Positions 49,906 to 61,290 of a stretch of 64,000 nucleotides of DNA are shown here, one piece after another. Both the position numbers and the translations under genes were made by a program. This DNA comes from Cryptomeria japonica (taxonomy: Eukaryota; Streptophyta; Pinopsida; Cupressales; Cupressaceae): NCBI RefSeq assembly GCF_030272615.1, contig NC_081415.1, forward strand, positions 368,326,667 to 368,390,666. Reading direction: 5' to 3'. Under the pieces are notes generated by a model, which saw only the letters and a list, made by a program, of their open reading frames with translations, did no database searches and had not been told where the DNA came from. Position 1 is the first letter of the stretch. The number at the start of each line of letters is the position of its first letter.

Positions 49906-49948
49906 TTTTTGAAGTAAGTAATCATTTAACTGGGGGTTACTTCAAAAA
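49906..49948. repeat. 12-bp inverted repeat (hairpin) in the LTR
   Basis: tttttgaagtaa (49,906-49,917) and ttacttcaaaaa (49,937-49,948) are perfect complements around a 19-base loop. The 3' LTR has the same arms at 60,920-60,931 and 60,955-60,966 with a partly different loop. Confidence 0.7.
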
Positions 49949-50272
49949 CACTGCCATGCATTCAATGCATGCGTGCGAGGTCTAATCCACAAACTTGACA
50001 CACTCAGACTGAAAATTGGAATTATTGCATTCAATGTCTCCATATCATTGCCTTCACTAATAAGGTCTGAAGGATTGTTACTACTTCGCATTTGTTCCTT
50101 GCTATTGTGTCTTTGTTTTTCCTAGATAGGAGTCTTGTTTGCTGCTAGCTGTCGTCCGGTTGTTCAACTATGAAGGTGAGTCTTTTCCTTGTTCTCTTCA
50201 GTGGTTTTTGCTTGCATTTTCTCTCTTACAAAAAGTTTTTTTGTAACCAGTTTAGGCTTATTGTTTAAAATT

Positions 50273-51500
50273 ATGAAGTCCACACTGCATTTGTTTAGGA
50301 ACGTATTTAGCCTGGCATCCACTGAACCCATAGTTAGCGATACTGATCTAAAAAGGGAAAACCTTGAGGTGTTGAAAGAAAGGGTGTTCAAGGGAATTGA
50401 CAAGTCCTTTGGTGTGGAGATTTTGATTAGTGGTCTTGTAGAAGCCACAACTTTTCCCCCTTGCCATTCCTTGCCCAGAGTTGATTTGAGAATGTATTGC
50501 TAGATACGACCCAGTGTCTGAAACCATTAGGAGAGATGATGGTGAAACCCTTCTCGCCATAAATCGTGAAGTAATTTCCTCAGTCTTCAAAATACCTGAT
50601 TATCAGTTCTCCAACTTTTCTCCTCCTTAGTCAATCACCAAGTTCAACATAGACAGAGCCGGACACCAAAACAATGTAGCAAAATTCTGGTTGAAGGTTC
50701 CTCAAAGAGGTGGTTCCAGGTTACCCAAGAATCCTAATAAGAATCACATGTTGCCGCACATTCATGATGTAATGCTTTTGTTGCACCAAACTAGAGGATC
50801 CACTGAAGCTTATAGCTTCAATGACTGGATTTATCGTTATGTGCAGCTGGTTTTAGAAGGAAAATAGTATTTGGATTGGGCTGAATTAATCGCTGATTCA
50901 ATGAGAGAATAATTGAGTTTGGCTAAACAGTTCAAACAAAACTTCTTTATGTCTTCATATCTCTTGTATTGTTTGGCTTGTGTTAAGGAGTTGGTTGGAA
51001 TACCGAAACAACTCATCGAGGAGGATGTTCCTGTATATGAGTTCTATCCTATGCTGCAAAAGGATAAAGCTTTACATGATTTTAGAAGGGTGCACAACGC
51101 TTTTCTGGGTGATTTATGTCATGAATTGAAGAATATGAAAGCTAAAAGAATCTCTGATGATGCACAGACTTTGATAAATAGGTTTGGTAGTTTTTATATC
51201 CAGTTTCCACACTTCTGTTACATACGGGTAGGCGGCTTTGAAGAGGAACCCTTCAAGCTCCCTCACTTCTGTTCAGATTGCTTTGTTCTAGCAGAAGTAT
51301 GCAGGCAACTAACCTCTGTAATAAAAAAGGCACAACCCAGGGACAAATGGGAAGGTCATTTTCCCATACAATTGGGTTTGTTGTCCTCCAGTTCAATTTC
51401 TGATGCTTTGAGTATAGGAGCAGACCTCAGGAATTTCAATTTTTCTCTGTATTCTGAAAGGAAAGGTTTTGATAACAAAGGATTTTCCTAAAGTCTTGGT
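50273..51500 (+). pseudogene. LTR-borne coding block A, 5' copy
   Basis: Likely start is the ATG at 50,273 (MKSTLHLFRNVF), though the frame is open further upstream to 50,189. The block corresponds to about 410 codons. It is mostly alpha-helical in character: VLKERVFKGIDKSFGVEIL, a central KFWLKVPQRGGSRLPK, LAKQFKQNFFMSSYLLYCLA and YVQLVLEGK. I recognise no domain. The general style resembles N-terminal helical domains of plant transposon-encoded proteins, but that is impression only. This copy has a frameshift near 50,460 and stops at about 50,630, 50,866 and 50,911. The copy in the 3' LTR is open throughout, so the two together show a former gene. Confidence 0.68.
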
Positions 51501-51503
51501 CTA

Positions 51504-53376
51504 ATGCCATATCTTCCCATGCCACAGTTAGAAGATTTCTAGGAAGATTGTACAGATGAACTTGAAATATTCAAAAGGGGGAAACATGAGATTGGTGTTA
51601 GAACAAGTTGTTTCTTTGCAGATAAAGTTGGATACTAAGGGGCTCGAAGAGGATTATCTGGAACTATTCAAACCAGGTTACTTAGCCCGTGCAGAAGCTA
51701 AAATGCCTCCAATTAACTGGGATGAAGAAGAGAATGATAATATACAATTAAGGACCAAAGGATTTTTGGAAAGGACCGTGGCATGGGTGGCCAATAAGAA
51801 AACAATGAAGTCAGGCGTTAAGTCTCATTCTGCGAGAAGTAATAAGGATCCTCTATCTTCACCAAAGCATCTTTCTAACAATGCTTCTATGCCTGTTCAT
51901 GTAGGTAAGGATAACAAGTCACCCCAGCTTAGACATAGGTCTAATTCAACTTTGGATTTTTTTGCTCCTCGGCATACTCGATCGCAAAGTGCTGCTCAAA
52001 GAAAGATGGATCAGGCAAAGGATACGCGGGTGAAAGATACCGTGCTCGATGCCCAGATATTTGAAATTGAAGACTTGGACGGCGAAGTTGCTAGTACCCT
52101 GGATTCTCATACGGTGACTGTGGCTATGATGCCACCTTCAAAGATGATCGAAGGAACTACTCATTCCAGTGCAACTCCTAAGTTGTTGACCACCTCAGTG
52201 AACAAGAAAAGGAGTTTTCTTCCTATGACTATTCCGATTCAGGAAATGGTTGTTAAATACATAGAGAAGAATCCAAAGCCAAAGAGGTTCAAGACTGCCG
52301 CTCGCCTGGATAATGATGAGGAAACTAGAAAATGGGTTGCTGAAATTGCCTCGTATAAACCCAAGGATGAAAAGAAAGAGGCTAGCCCTGATGATTTCGA
52401 GATCACAAAGGTGGAATTGGGGAACATGAGCAGAGACATAGACAACCACTTCTTCCAAGTGTCGGCAAAGAAAATGCTCACTAGGTCGGAAAAGGATGGG
52501 CGAGAAAAGAGAGAACTTAAGCGAGACATAAACATTCTAGCCTAGTTCATCGATAGTATTGGTTGCCTTGGGGCACTTCCAATATCTCATGCTATAGAGA
52601 ACTTCCACCCGACTTCGCTGAAAAATAAAAAGCTAGTGAACCAAGTTCAACGGGCCAAGAGTATTGTTGAAGCTGTGGAAAAATGGATTGAGGGGATAAT
52701 CAATGACGGCAAGAAGTACATTACCGACTCATGGAGACTATATGAAGAAATACAGGGTCTTATTACCGAGGTTCAAAATCAGCTTGTGCCGTGGGAGAAG
52801 GAGGAGCACAAATGGCAGAATATCTTACCTCTGTTTGCCAAAATAGAAGAATATGGAGTTATCAGTTTTTTGACAGAACACTCAATCAAGCTGGTGGCGG
52901 ATGAATGCCAGCTTTTTGTGCTAAAGAAAACCATAATGTGGCGAGTGGTTACCTTCAAGTCTGTGATCACCGATGCAAAAACCTCTGTTTACGAACTCCA
53001 GGATCTCTAATGCAGCATAGTAAATGATAACAAGGTGGTTAACCCTGACCATGATTGGCAGTTGGGAATTTGCAGGTTGAGCAAACAGGATGCAATCAGA
53101 TCTTTCTAGATGAACATGGAGAAGATCAGGGCCAAGGGTAACTTCACATCTGAAGATATAACCAGAGTGGCAAGGATTGAGTCTATGACTTTCATTGGAA
53201 ATGATCAACTGCCGAAACATTTCGAGAAGATGGTGCAACACCAGTGGAATGAAGAAGTGGTGAAGGTGAAGCTCAATGTGATGAAAGTCCCAAGCCAATT
53301 GATTATTCAAGAACTCACAACTGCTCATGACGCCCACAAAAGTGAAGAGGATGATGATGATGGAGATATGGCATAA
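51504..53376 (+). pseudogene. LTR-borne coding block B, 5' copy
   Basis: Begins at the ATG at 51,504 (MPYLPMPQLEDF), directly after block A, whose frame ends in a stop in both LTR copies. About 620 codons to the TAA at 53,374. One extra G in the run at about 51,579-51,583 breaks the frame here; the 3' LTR copy lacks it. Regions: LVLEQVVSLQIKLD; a Ser/Lys/Arg-rich basic linker (about 51,800-52,010); SFLPMTIPIQEMVVKYIEKN; a long charged helical region (about 52,620-53,000); and an acidic C-terminus (SEEDDDDGDMA). In-frame stops at about 52,543, 53,008 and 53,107. Function unknown; no enzyme motif seen. It could be a second ORF, or be joined to block A by splicing. Confidence 0.66.
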
Positions 53377-54282
53377 TGCATTAATTTAGGGCTGGTTTCT
53401 TTTATTTTTGTAATCTCTCATGGTTATGCAAAGACTTCGGGACATCTATCCCAAAATACTTCTTGATGTTTTCATAACTGTTTACGGGGGTGGTCGAGTT
53501 TTCAGGGAGACCTCCCCTATTCAAAACTATAAATTAAGGAAAATTAGATAGTATAGGGGTTAGATTTAGTGACCAATTTTTGGTTTTTTTTGCTCTGTTT
53601 TGGTGTATTTTCTGTTTTGTCGAAGGAAGAATCAGACTGCTAAATCTGGAATGGAAGAAGATTTGTAGATATATTTTCATGCCTTTGTTGCATTAGAATA
53701 TATATACAGACTGATCATATTGGTCTTGGGAGAGGGAAAATCTGTGTGTTTTGAATCTGTGTTGATACATATCTTTGCATATGTTTATCTGATCAAATAA
53801 CAGTAATGATTTTTCCATTATAGAAAATTATTATTCTTCTGGTGTTCTTTCCTTTGAGTGTTTGTTTACTTCTAGAGAAGATTCATGTTTGGAGACAGAT
53901 TTAGTTTTTTAAATCTATTCATTCTTTATTAAACCTGTGGAAATGGTATACTAAACTTTGTTTCAGTTGCTGTCATCTCATATATTGAAAAGATAGGAAA
54001 AATTGCTTTCTTCTTTTTGAAACATGTGTGAAATATCAGCCTCTCATCCAAGAATGAAGTAGGCAGCCTTACATGTTTTTGGGTTAAAAGCTACTAGTCA
54101 AAAATAAATAGTTTAGAGCATTCCTTGAAAAACTGAGATAGGGAGCTGTACCTACACAAAATTCAGAGGGAAGTGATTTGAACAACACTTACCCAACTAT
54201 TTAGTGAAACACTTGTTCTTAAAATAAGGCAACAAAGTTCAAGATTGATCATTTGTAAAAAGGACAAATCTGTTCACTAACA
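53377..54282 (+). other. Noncoding tail of the 5' LTR
   Basis: T-rich region after block B (cttttatttttgtaatctc), probably holding the R region and polyadenylation site. No frame supported. Confidence 0.5.
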
Positions 54283-54288
54283 GATTTT

Positions 54289-54306
54289 TGGCGACGCTGC
54301 TGGGGA
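54289..54306 (+). promoter_or_regulatory. Primer-binding site of gypsy element 2
   Basis: TGGCGACGCTGCTGGGGA, seven bases after the LTR end. It resembles the TGGCGCCGTTGCCGGGGA type of plant gypsy primer sites with a few changes. Confidence 0.82.
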
Positions 54307-54546
54307 AACGAAACAAAGAGAAAACCGAACATTTAGTAGACTGGTATGCCATAGACATAACAAAATTGAGCCTATAATCGGCAAAATTTTGCTTTGTCAA
54401 AGACACAGTTCAATAGTTCAGGAAAACCGTTGAGATTGAGATTCTCTTGAAAGAACTTAGCATTCCTAAGGGGGATAAAACTGGATTCTTGTCCATATAC
54501 CAGAGCGCAAAGGAGAGAAGGAATAGTTGATAATTGTTTCAAAGAA

Positions 54547-55398
54547 TTGCAAGGGCTGTCATTCGCCACAAATTTTACTCCTAAAAGAAAAGCTAAGAGT
54601 AGACCTTCGTCTCCTATTAGAGTTACTCCTATACCTTCTTCTTCAAATCTTTGGCAAGCACTAATGCTTACTGGAGTTCAAGCCCCTCCCCTTGTAACCA
54701 TTTTTCCTATGTTCATCATGGCCCAACCATGGGGTGCTGCTGTTGGACCTCTTGCTCTCACAGCTCATAATCCACTCCCAAAAGGGTTGAGGGATGTATT
54801 ACCTAAATATAATGGACATGGAAAAGTCTCGGTTGAAGAACACTTGAATTCTCTTAATGTAGCCACTGGAATTTTGGTAGTCCAATATGAGGACGTGGCC
54901 GTTAGGCTTTTTGTCCAAACTCTCACTGAGGGGGTAGCAGAATGGTTTAGTCATCTGCGAGTAGGATCCATAACTAACTGGCAAACAATGAAAACCGCTT
55001 TTGAGAAAAGATTCAAAAGTGCTGACGATGAACATTTGCTACTGGCTCAACTTACACAAATGAAAAAGGAAATTCATGAGCCAATGAGGGATTATGGAGC
55101 CAGGTATAATAAGATTATCCACAAAATTCCTCAAGCCAAAAGTCCAACTGCAGATAAACAACAATGTTTCTTCATAAATTCCATGCCACCTGACGTGGGT
55201 TTCCACCTTAAAAGAAGTAGGCCGGCTGATCTAGAGACTGCACAAAATGAGGCTATAAAGCTTGAAGATGATCTGATAACAACCGGAAAATGGAGGAAAG
55301 ATATACAAACCCCTCAGGGCCAATCTCAGGCATCTACCTCTTCCATTGACCCAGTTGTTCAACGGCTTGTCAATGATATGATTGCTCTAAAGAGGTAG
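54547..55398 (+). pseudogene. Gag of gypsy element 2
   Basis: An intact 283-codon stretch, probably lacking its original N-terminus (upstream sequence from 54,310 is coding-like but frameshifted). Retrotrans_gag features: LPKYNGHGKVSVEEHLNSLN, VRLFVQTLTEGVAEWFSHL, and WQTMKTAFEKRFKSADDEHL. After the TAG at 55,396 the frame goes on with further stops (about 55,435 and 55,477) into the protease region. Gag packages element RNA into cytoplasmic particles. Confidence 0.85.
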
Positions 55399-55482
55399 AT
55401 ACCCAAGCCTGGAAGCTCTTATTCACAGCCTTATTAGGATATACGCAAGAAAACTCCAAATCAATATAACTATGGATGACCA

Positions 55483-56556
55483 TTGCAATTGCCTGCTATT
55501 CCACAAAGATTACAAATAGAGGCACCTCCTGACAAAGGTGTCATGTGTTCATTCCATCTTACCACGGATCATGATGGGGGTTCTTGTCCCGATATGATAA
55601 GACATGTTCAGATGCAAAACACAAAAGATGAATTAGGTGAGTTCACTGAAGCAGAAAGAATTCAAGAGGTACCTGGTGACTCTGGAACATTCTACCTTGA
55701 ATATGAGTCAGATTCAGAAAAAGGTAGTAACATTTTGGCAGCCCTTGAAGGTCCTTCATGTGCGATTCTAACAAGGAATCAAAAAACTTCCCAGGCTTCT
55801 TCTTTTGTGAATCCTTCTGGAAGCAATTTCAAAGGTAAAGATCTCCCAAGTAATAGCTTTTCAAAGATCTTTGAAGTTAGGGTTTTGCAAAGGAATCATG
55901 AAGATAACAATAGCTCTTCCTTTGCCTCCCCCTTTGACATCATTGAGTTCTGTAAAGCTTCTACTATTCAACTTCCTACTACTGAGTATTTGAACCTGAA
56001 CCCAAAAGAACTAGATAAACTGGTCAAATATGTTAAGGGAGATTCTTCTTCGGAGTCCCTGGTACATGGATGTATGGAGAATAGTGATTTAACTGCTGCT
56101 GAAAAGTATTCATCTATCCCGTGCTCAGTAGCTAACTTGGCTGATCCCTATGCTTTTCATGATGCAAAAAATCGGCTTGAGGTTGAGATTCTGAAACCTG
56201 AACCTTTCTACATATCCCTTCTCTTGAATGGTCAAAAGCTTAGCAATTGCATAATAGATTCAGGAGCATCAGACAACATAATGCCTTCACCTGTGGCTAA
56301 GTCTCTAGGTTTGACCCTCACTAAAACATTTGGGAGATGCTTTTCGATGGATGGGAAACAGGTTCCTCTTATTGGACAGGTAAAAGACATCCAGGCAGTG
56401 CTAGCAACATGCCCTGATAAAAGAGTAAGATTAACTATCCTGGTTGCTAATATTCCCGCGAGTTACAGAATGCTTTTGAGTAGAACTTTTTGCAAGGACC
56501 TTGGAGGTGAAATCAAAATGGACTGGTCTGAGGCCATTATTCCCCTTGGAAAATAG
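55483..56556 (+). pseudogene. Gag C-terminus and protease of gypsy element 2
   Basis: A 357-codon open frame. Near its start is a Cys/His segment (CSFHLTTDHDGGSCPD, about 55,549-55,596) in the position of the nucleocapsid knuckle. The retropepsin motif IIDSGASDNIMP (about 56,252) is intact, as are LIGQVKDIQAVLAT and SYRMLLSRTFCKDLGG. The frame ends with TAG at 56,554, after which polyprotein reading resumes in another phase. Confidence 0.88.
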
Positions 56557-56628
56557 AGGATCAAGCTTGAACCTGAGCCTAAAAATAAGTACACTATTTT
56601 TCCTTCAGATAACCCCAAAGCCCAGATT

Positions 56629-57395
56629 TTGTTTCAAGAATGCGAGTTTGGAAACTATCTCATTCTTGCACCTGGTGAAAGAGAACCAAAAGAGGCTGTT
56701 GACGAACTTGGCGGGTTGTGGCAGATGGAATTTGATGGAAGCTGCACCAACTCCAGCTCTGGAGTAGGGGTAGTTTTGCTATCACCCACTGGTAATATTT
56801 TCCCATTTTCTTTCAAGTTGGATTTTAAGAATACTAATAATACTGCAGAGTATGAGGCATTATTATTAGGATTAAATGAGGCTAGATGTAAAGGTATCAA
56901 ATTGCTCAAAGTTAAAGGTGATGTAGAGTTGATTGTCAGATAGGTGAGAAATGTTTATACAATTAAGAATAATAGATTGAGGCATTATAGAAATCGGGTT
57001 TGGGATGAGTTAGAGTTCTTTGATGCTTTCTTGATTGAAGCCATTTCGAGGCTGTTTCAGCTTCACTTTTATTACCGCATCCAGACTTTAAGGATAATTC
57101 ATATAGGATTGAAATGATTTATAGGCCCAGTGTCCCTGATAATGTAAATCATTGGCAAGTGCTTGATGTAGATGCACAGATCAAAGATTTCCTAGAATGT
57201 GCTCAGTCATTCTCCCAATCATATTTTGAAAGTTCTGAAAATGTCTGCAAGGAGTTTAGTCCAGATCCAGAGGTAGATCCTACAAATAGTTTTGTTCAGC
57301 TCAAAGGCAACAAAATTTTGAAAGGGCTAGTGACTATGAAGAGGTTTTCCACCAGAGATGATGCAATGACGGAAAAGGAAATTGCGAGAAAATAA
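56629..57395 (+). pseudogene. RNase H-like domain located before RT
   Basis: MEFDGSCTNSSSGVGVVLL (about 56,726) and NNTAEYEALLLGLNEARCKG (about 56,835) match the plant/archaeal type RNase H with its first Asp, the Glu of AEYEA and the later Asp (KVKGDVELIV). A TAG at 56,941 and frame changes interrupt it. It then continues with EMIYRPSVPDNVNHWQV and QLKGNKILKGLV, a linker common before RT in such elements. The place of this domain, between protease and RT, differs from the RT-RH-aRH-integrase order seen in gypsy element 1. Confidence 0.8.
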
Positions 57396-57562
57396 ATTTG
57401 GGCGATGAATCCAACCCAAAAGAGGTAACAATTGGCAAGTGTTGTTCTATGGAGGAGAAGTGAGCACTTGGCACACTGCTAAAAAAATACATTGATGTCT
57501 TTGCTTGGTCCTATGATGACCTGAAGGAGTTTAGAAATGGGCATTTTCAACATCAGATTCCG

Positions 57563-58825
57563 TTGAAGCCAGGCGCCTCTCCTTTCAGGCAAAAATTGAG
57601 GAATTTTAACCCCATAATGGTGGATGCAATTTTTAAAGAGGTTGATAAAATGCTTAAGGACAGAATCATATATCCAATTCATCATTCTACCTGGGTAGCC
57701 AACATTGTGCCCATAAGAAAGAAGAATGGGGAAATTCGTATTTGTGTTGATTTCCGTAATCTGAATCAAGCGAGTCTGAAGGACAACTACTCTTTACCCA
57801 ATATGGACCACATTATGTAGACGGTATCCGGGTCAGAGATGCTGTCGATGTTGGATGGTTTTTCTGGTTACAATCAGATTAGTGTTGTAGAGCATGAACA
57901 ACACAAGACAACATTCATCACTCCATGGGGAACATTCACATATAACTGCATGCTATTTGGCTTAATAAATGCCGGAGCCACCTTTCAAAGAGCTATGGAT
58001 TCCTCTTTTAAGGATTTTCAAGATAAAATTATTTTTGTTTACCTGGATGATCTCATAGTATTTTCAAAAGAAAGGAAGGACCATCTTAGGGATCTGATTG
58101 CAGTTCTGCAGCGTTGTCACGAGCACGGAATCTCCTTGAACCCAAAGAAATCAGTTTTTTGTGTCACGGAGGGCAAATTGCTAGGACATATTGTCTCAAA
58201 GGAAGGAGTCAAGATTGATCCTAAGAGAGTTAATGCAATTCAACATCTGAATTTACCTTCCAACCAGACTGGAGTAAGGTCGTTCTTTGGTCAAGTGAAT
58301 TTCTTAAGAAGATTCATTCCGGAGTTTGCAGAGACCACAAAACACATCATCAAATTGTTAAGTGAACAACATCCTTTCAAATGGACTGAAGAGGCCAAAG
58401 ATGCTTTTGAAAAAATCAAAGGTTCAGTTGCAAATGCGCCTACTCTCATTAACCTGGATTTCACAAAGGACTTCATTTTGTATTGTTATGCATCAGAGCA
58501 TACGATGTCTAAAATACTGTTACAGTTGAATGAATTTGGGACCGAAGCACCTATAGCATTCATGAGTATCCTGCTCAAGAAGCATGAGATTAAGTACTCA
58601 ATCTTGGAGAAACATGCCTATGTTGTAGTTAAAGCTGTGAAACAGTTTTGGTACTATATTCTGCACTCCCACTCTTTGGTTTTTGTCCCAAAATTCGCAG
58701 TGAAAAGCATTTTAACTCAGCAAGAGGTTGGACTAAATAAGAGAGCAACTTGGGTAACAAAAATACAAGAATATGACTTAGATATTCACCCTATGAAGAC
58801 AGTCAAATTGGCTTATGCAGGTTGA
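57563..58825 (+). pseudogene. Reverse transcriptase and RNase H of gypsy element 2
   Basis: RT starts with ASPFRQKLRNFNPIMV and has IVPIRKKNGEIRICVDFRNL, a TAG at 57,818 (a Gln is usual at this place), MLSMLDGFSGYNQI, and catalytic YLDD at about 58,040. LLGHIVSKEGVKIDPKRV and VRSFFGQVNFLRRFIPEFAE follow. The RT-linked RNase H (about 58,450-58,800) is degenerate: the usual first Asp region reads FILYCYASEHT, though YSILEKHAYVVVKAVKQFWY is clear. Apart from the one stop and the missing residue it is well preserved. Confidence 0.9.
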
Positions 58826-60150
58826 TAGCAGAAAATGAGGTGGAAACTAAAGCTGAATTGCCATTAACTCTTTTTGTTGGATTGCAGGATACTTGGTTCT
58901 CTGATGTGGCCTATTATTTGACTTATGGTAGCTGCCCAAGTCATTTGTCAGCAAAAGAACAAAGGAATCTTAAGTTAAAAGCTACTAAGTATGTAATTTG
59001 GCAGGATGTTTTGTACAAAAAAGGTTTAGATGGAACATACTTAAGGTGTGTAGATAAACCTCAACAACAAAAAATCTTGGAGACCTATCATGGTGAAGCC
59101 TGTGGGGGACACTTCTCATCGTCTGTTACTGCTTTCAAAATTCTAAGGAATTGTTTTTATTGGCCCGGTATGTTTAGGGATGCATATATTTATGTTAAAG
59201 AGTGTGAGAAATGTCAACTCTTTTCTGGGAAGCCACATTTGGCAGCTCTGCCGTTAAGGCCTGTAGTAATAGATGAACCTTTCAAATAGTGGGGCATTGA
59301 TTTCATAGGACCAATAAACCCTCATTCTAGTGCTGGTCATATGTATATTTTGACAGCAACTGACTACTTTACCAAGTGGGTAGAGGCCATTCCCACTAAA
59401 AAGGCAAACTCAGAGGTTGTGTGTAGTTTTCTCAAGGATTACATCCTAGTTCATTTTGGGGTTCCCCAAAAGATTGTGGTGGATAATGCATCATATTTCT
59501 CTTCTGAAGAGTTGACTATGTTTTGCTATGAGCATCAGATTACCCTCTCACATTCCTCTGATTACTTTCCACAAGGTAATGAACTGGCAGAATCCAGCAA
59601 CAAGAACCTGATAACCATCATGAAAAAGTTGGTTGATGAAAGTGCTTGGAATTGGCATAAGAAGGTGTATGAGGCTTTGTGGGAAGATAGAATCATGCCC
59701 AAGAGGGCTATTGGAATGACACCTTTTGAACTTGTGTATGGTGTCAGAGCAAAACTTTCCTTACCTCTGGAATTATCAGCAGCCAAGCTGTAAACAGTAG
59801 TGGAAGATTCTTTCTTTCAGAATGCTTTGGAGAAAAGAATTATGTACCTAACAAAGTTGGAAGAGGAGAGGGAGTTGCTAGTGGATAGAATTTTAGAGCA
59901 TCCGAATCGAGTGAAGAGGATTTTTGACATGCGAGCTCGGCCATGAGGTTTCCTAATAGGAGATGAGGTGCTATTATGGGATAAAAGGAAAGAGCCAAAA
60001 GGTGCTCACGGCAAGTTTGATTCATTGTGGAAAGGCCCTTTCAAGATTTGTGAAGTGGTGGGACAAAATGCTTTCAGACTCAGGTATGTCGATGGAACGA
60101 TTATGCCCTATACCTACAATGGGCAAGATCTCAAGCTTTACAAATTGTAA
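58822..60150 (+). pseudogene. Integrase of gypsy element 2
   Basis: The HHCC zinc-binding domain runs from about 59,080 to 59,220 (YHGEACGGHF, FYWPGMFRDAYIYVKECEKC). The DDE core has WGIDFIGPI (about 59,290, just after a TAG where Gln is usual), VVDNASYFSSEE (about 59,478) and NELAESSNKNL for the catalytic Glu (about 59,578). All three acidic residues are kept. The C-terminal part (KRIMYLTKLEEERELL, GDEVLLWDKR, GKFDSLWKGPF) has stops at about 59,791 and 59,944 and ends at the TAA at 60,148. No chromodomain is seen. Confidence 0.9.
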
Positions 60151-61290
60151 GTCCTGTGATCGAGATTTTTGTATATAGTAGCTTATGTGTTCTTAGTTGT
60201 GTGTCCCCTTATCCCTTTCTCCTTTTTGTTTTTGGTCATGCGAAACCAGAGTCTGTGAGTTCTTTGCATTTTCCTTTGAAAAATACAATCCCCAATTAGA
60301 GCCAATGTTACTGCATCTTTTATTCCTCATGATAAGAGTGAGTCATCCTTTAAGATTTTCAATTGGAAGTCCTAATCCTTCAAGTGATACCTCGGTTCAA
60401 GTCCTTAGTACAGCTGTAAATTTTTTTCCAATCATAAAGGTCAAGTTTAGATAATTCGTTGAACTCTGTGAACACGTTGAACCATTTTGAACTAGGTTCA
60501 ATAGGTTCATTTAGGTTCCATAGGTTCCAAGGTGTTCAGGGAGGTTTTTCACACTAATGTTTTCTCTAAGTGTCTTGCAGTGGCTCTCTTTTAAAAAAAA
60601 AAGAAGGTTCCTTGTTCGGTGATATGTCACTTTATTATTCGTCGGGTGTTGAACTCATTGAACTAAGTTCAAGAGGTTCAAATATGTTCAACATGTTCAA
60701 TATAGCACAAGTGGTTAGCAGCTTGGAATTATTTGTTTTGGCAAAATTCTTCTTGAGCGCGACGTACATCTTGAACTACTTGAACACCCATGAAGTCTGT
60801 TCAGGATGTTCATATGTGTTCGATGTTGGTGGGCCCCATGGGTTTTAATGATTTAATAGTGCATTCATTTCCAAATATGAAGAGGTAGAACCATGTCTTA
60901 AGTGACGTCATTCTTTGGTTTTTTGAAGTAAGTAATCATTCCGGAAACTGGCGGTTACTTCAAAAACACCGCCATGCATTCAATGCTTGCGTGCGAGGTC
61001 TAATCCACAAACTCGACACACTCAGACTGAAAATTGGAATTATTGCATTCAATGTTTCTGTATCATTGCCTTCTCTAATAAGGTATGAAGGATTGTCAGT
61101 ACTCCGCATTTGTTCCTCGCTGCTGTGTCTTTGTTTTTCCTAGATTGGAGTCTTGTTTGCTGCTAGCCATCGTTCGATTGTTCAACTATGAAGGTGAGTC
61201 TTTTCCTTGTTCTCTTCAGTGGTTTTTGCTTGCATTTTCTCTCTTACAGAAAGTTTTTCTGTAACCAGTTTAGGCTTATTGTTTAAAATT

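Larger units (their letters stand above)
49298..54282 (+). repeat. 5' LTR of gypsy element 2, about 5 kb
   Basis: Starts TGTTATTGCGTC and ends GTTCACTAACA, seven bases before the primer site. It aligns with 60,306 onward through at least 3.7 kb. At 4,985 bp it is at the extreme end for plant LTRs; only some Ogre-type elements are comparable. It contains a motif cluster, a hairpin and two long coding-like blocks. Confidence 0.9.

Noticed and set aside
50164-50448. Minus-strand ORFs opposite the LTR coding block
   Set aside because: Shadow frames of block A; no motif and no independent support.
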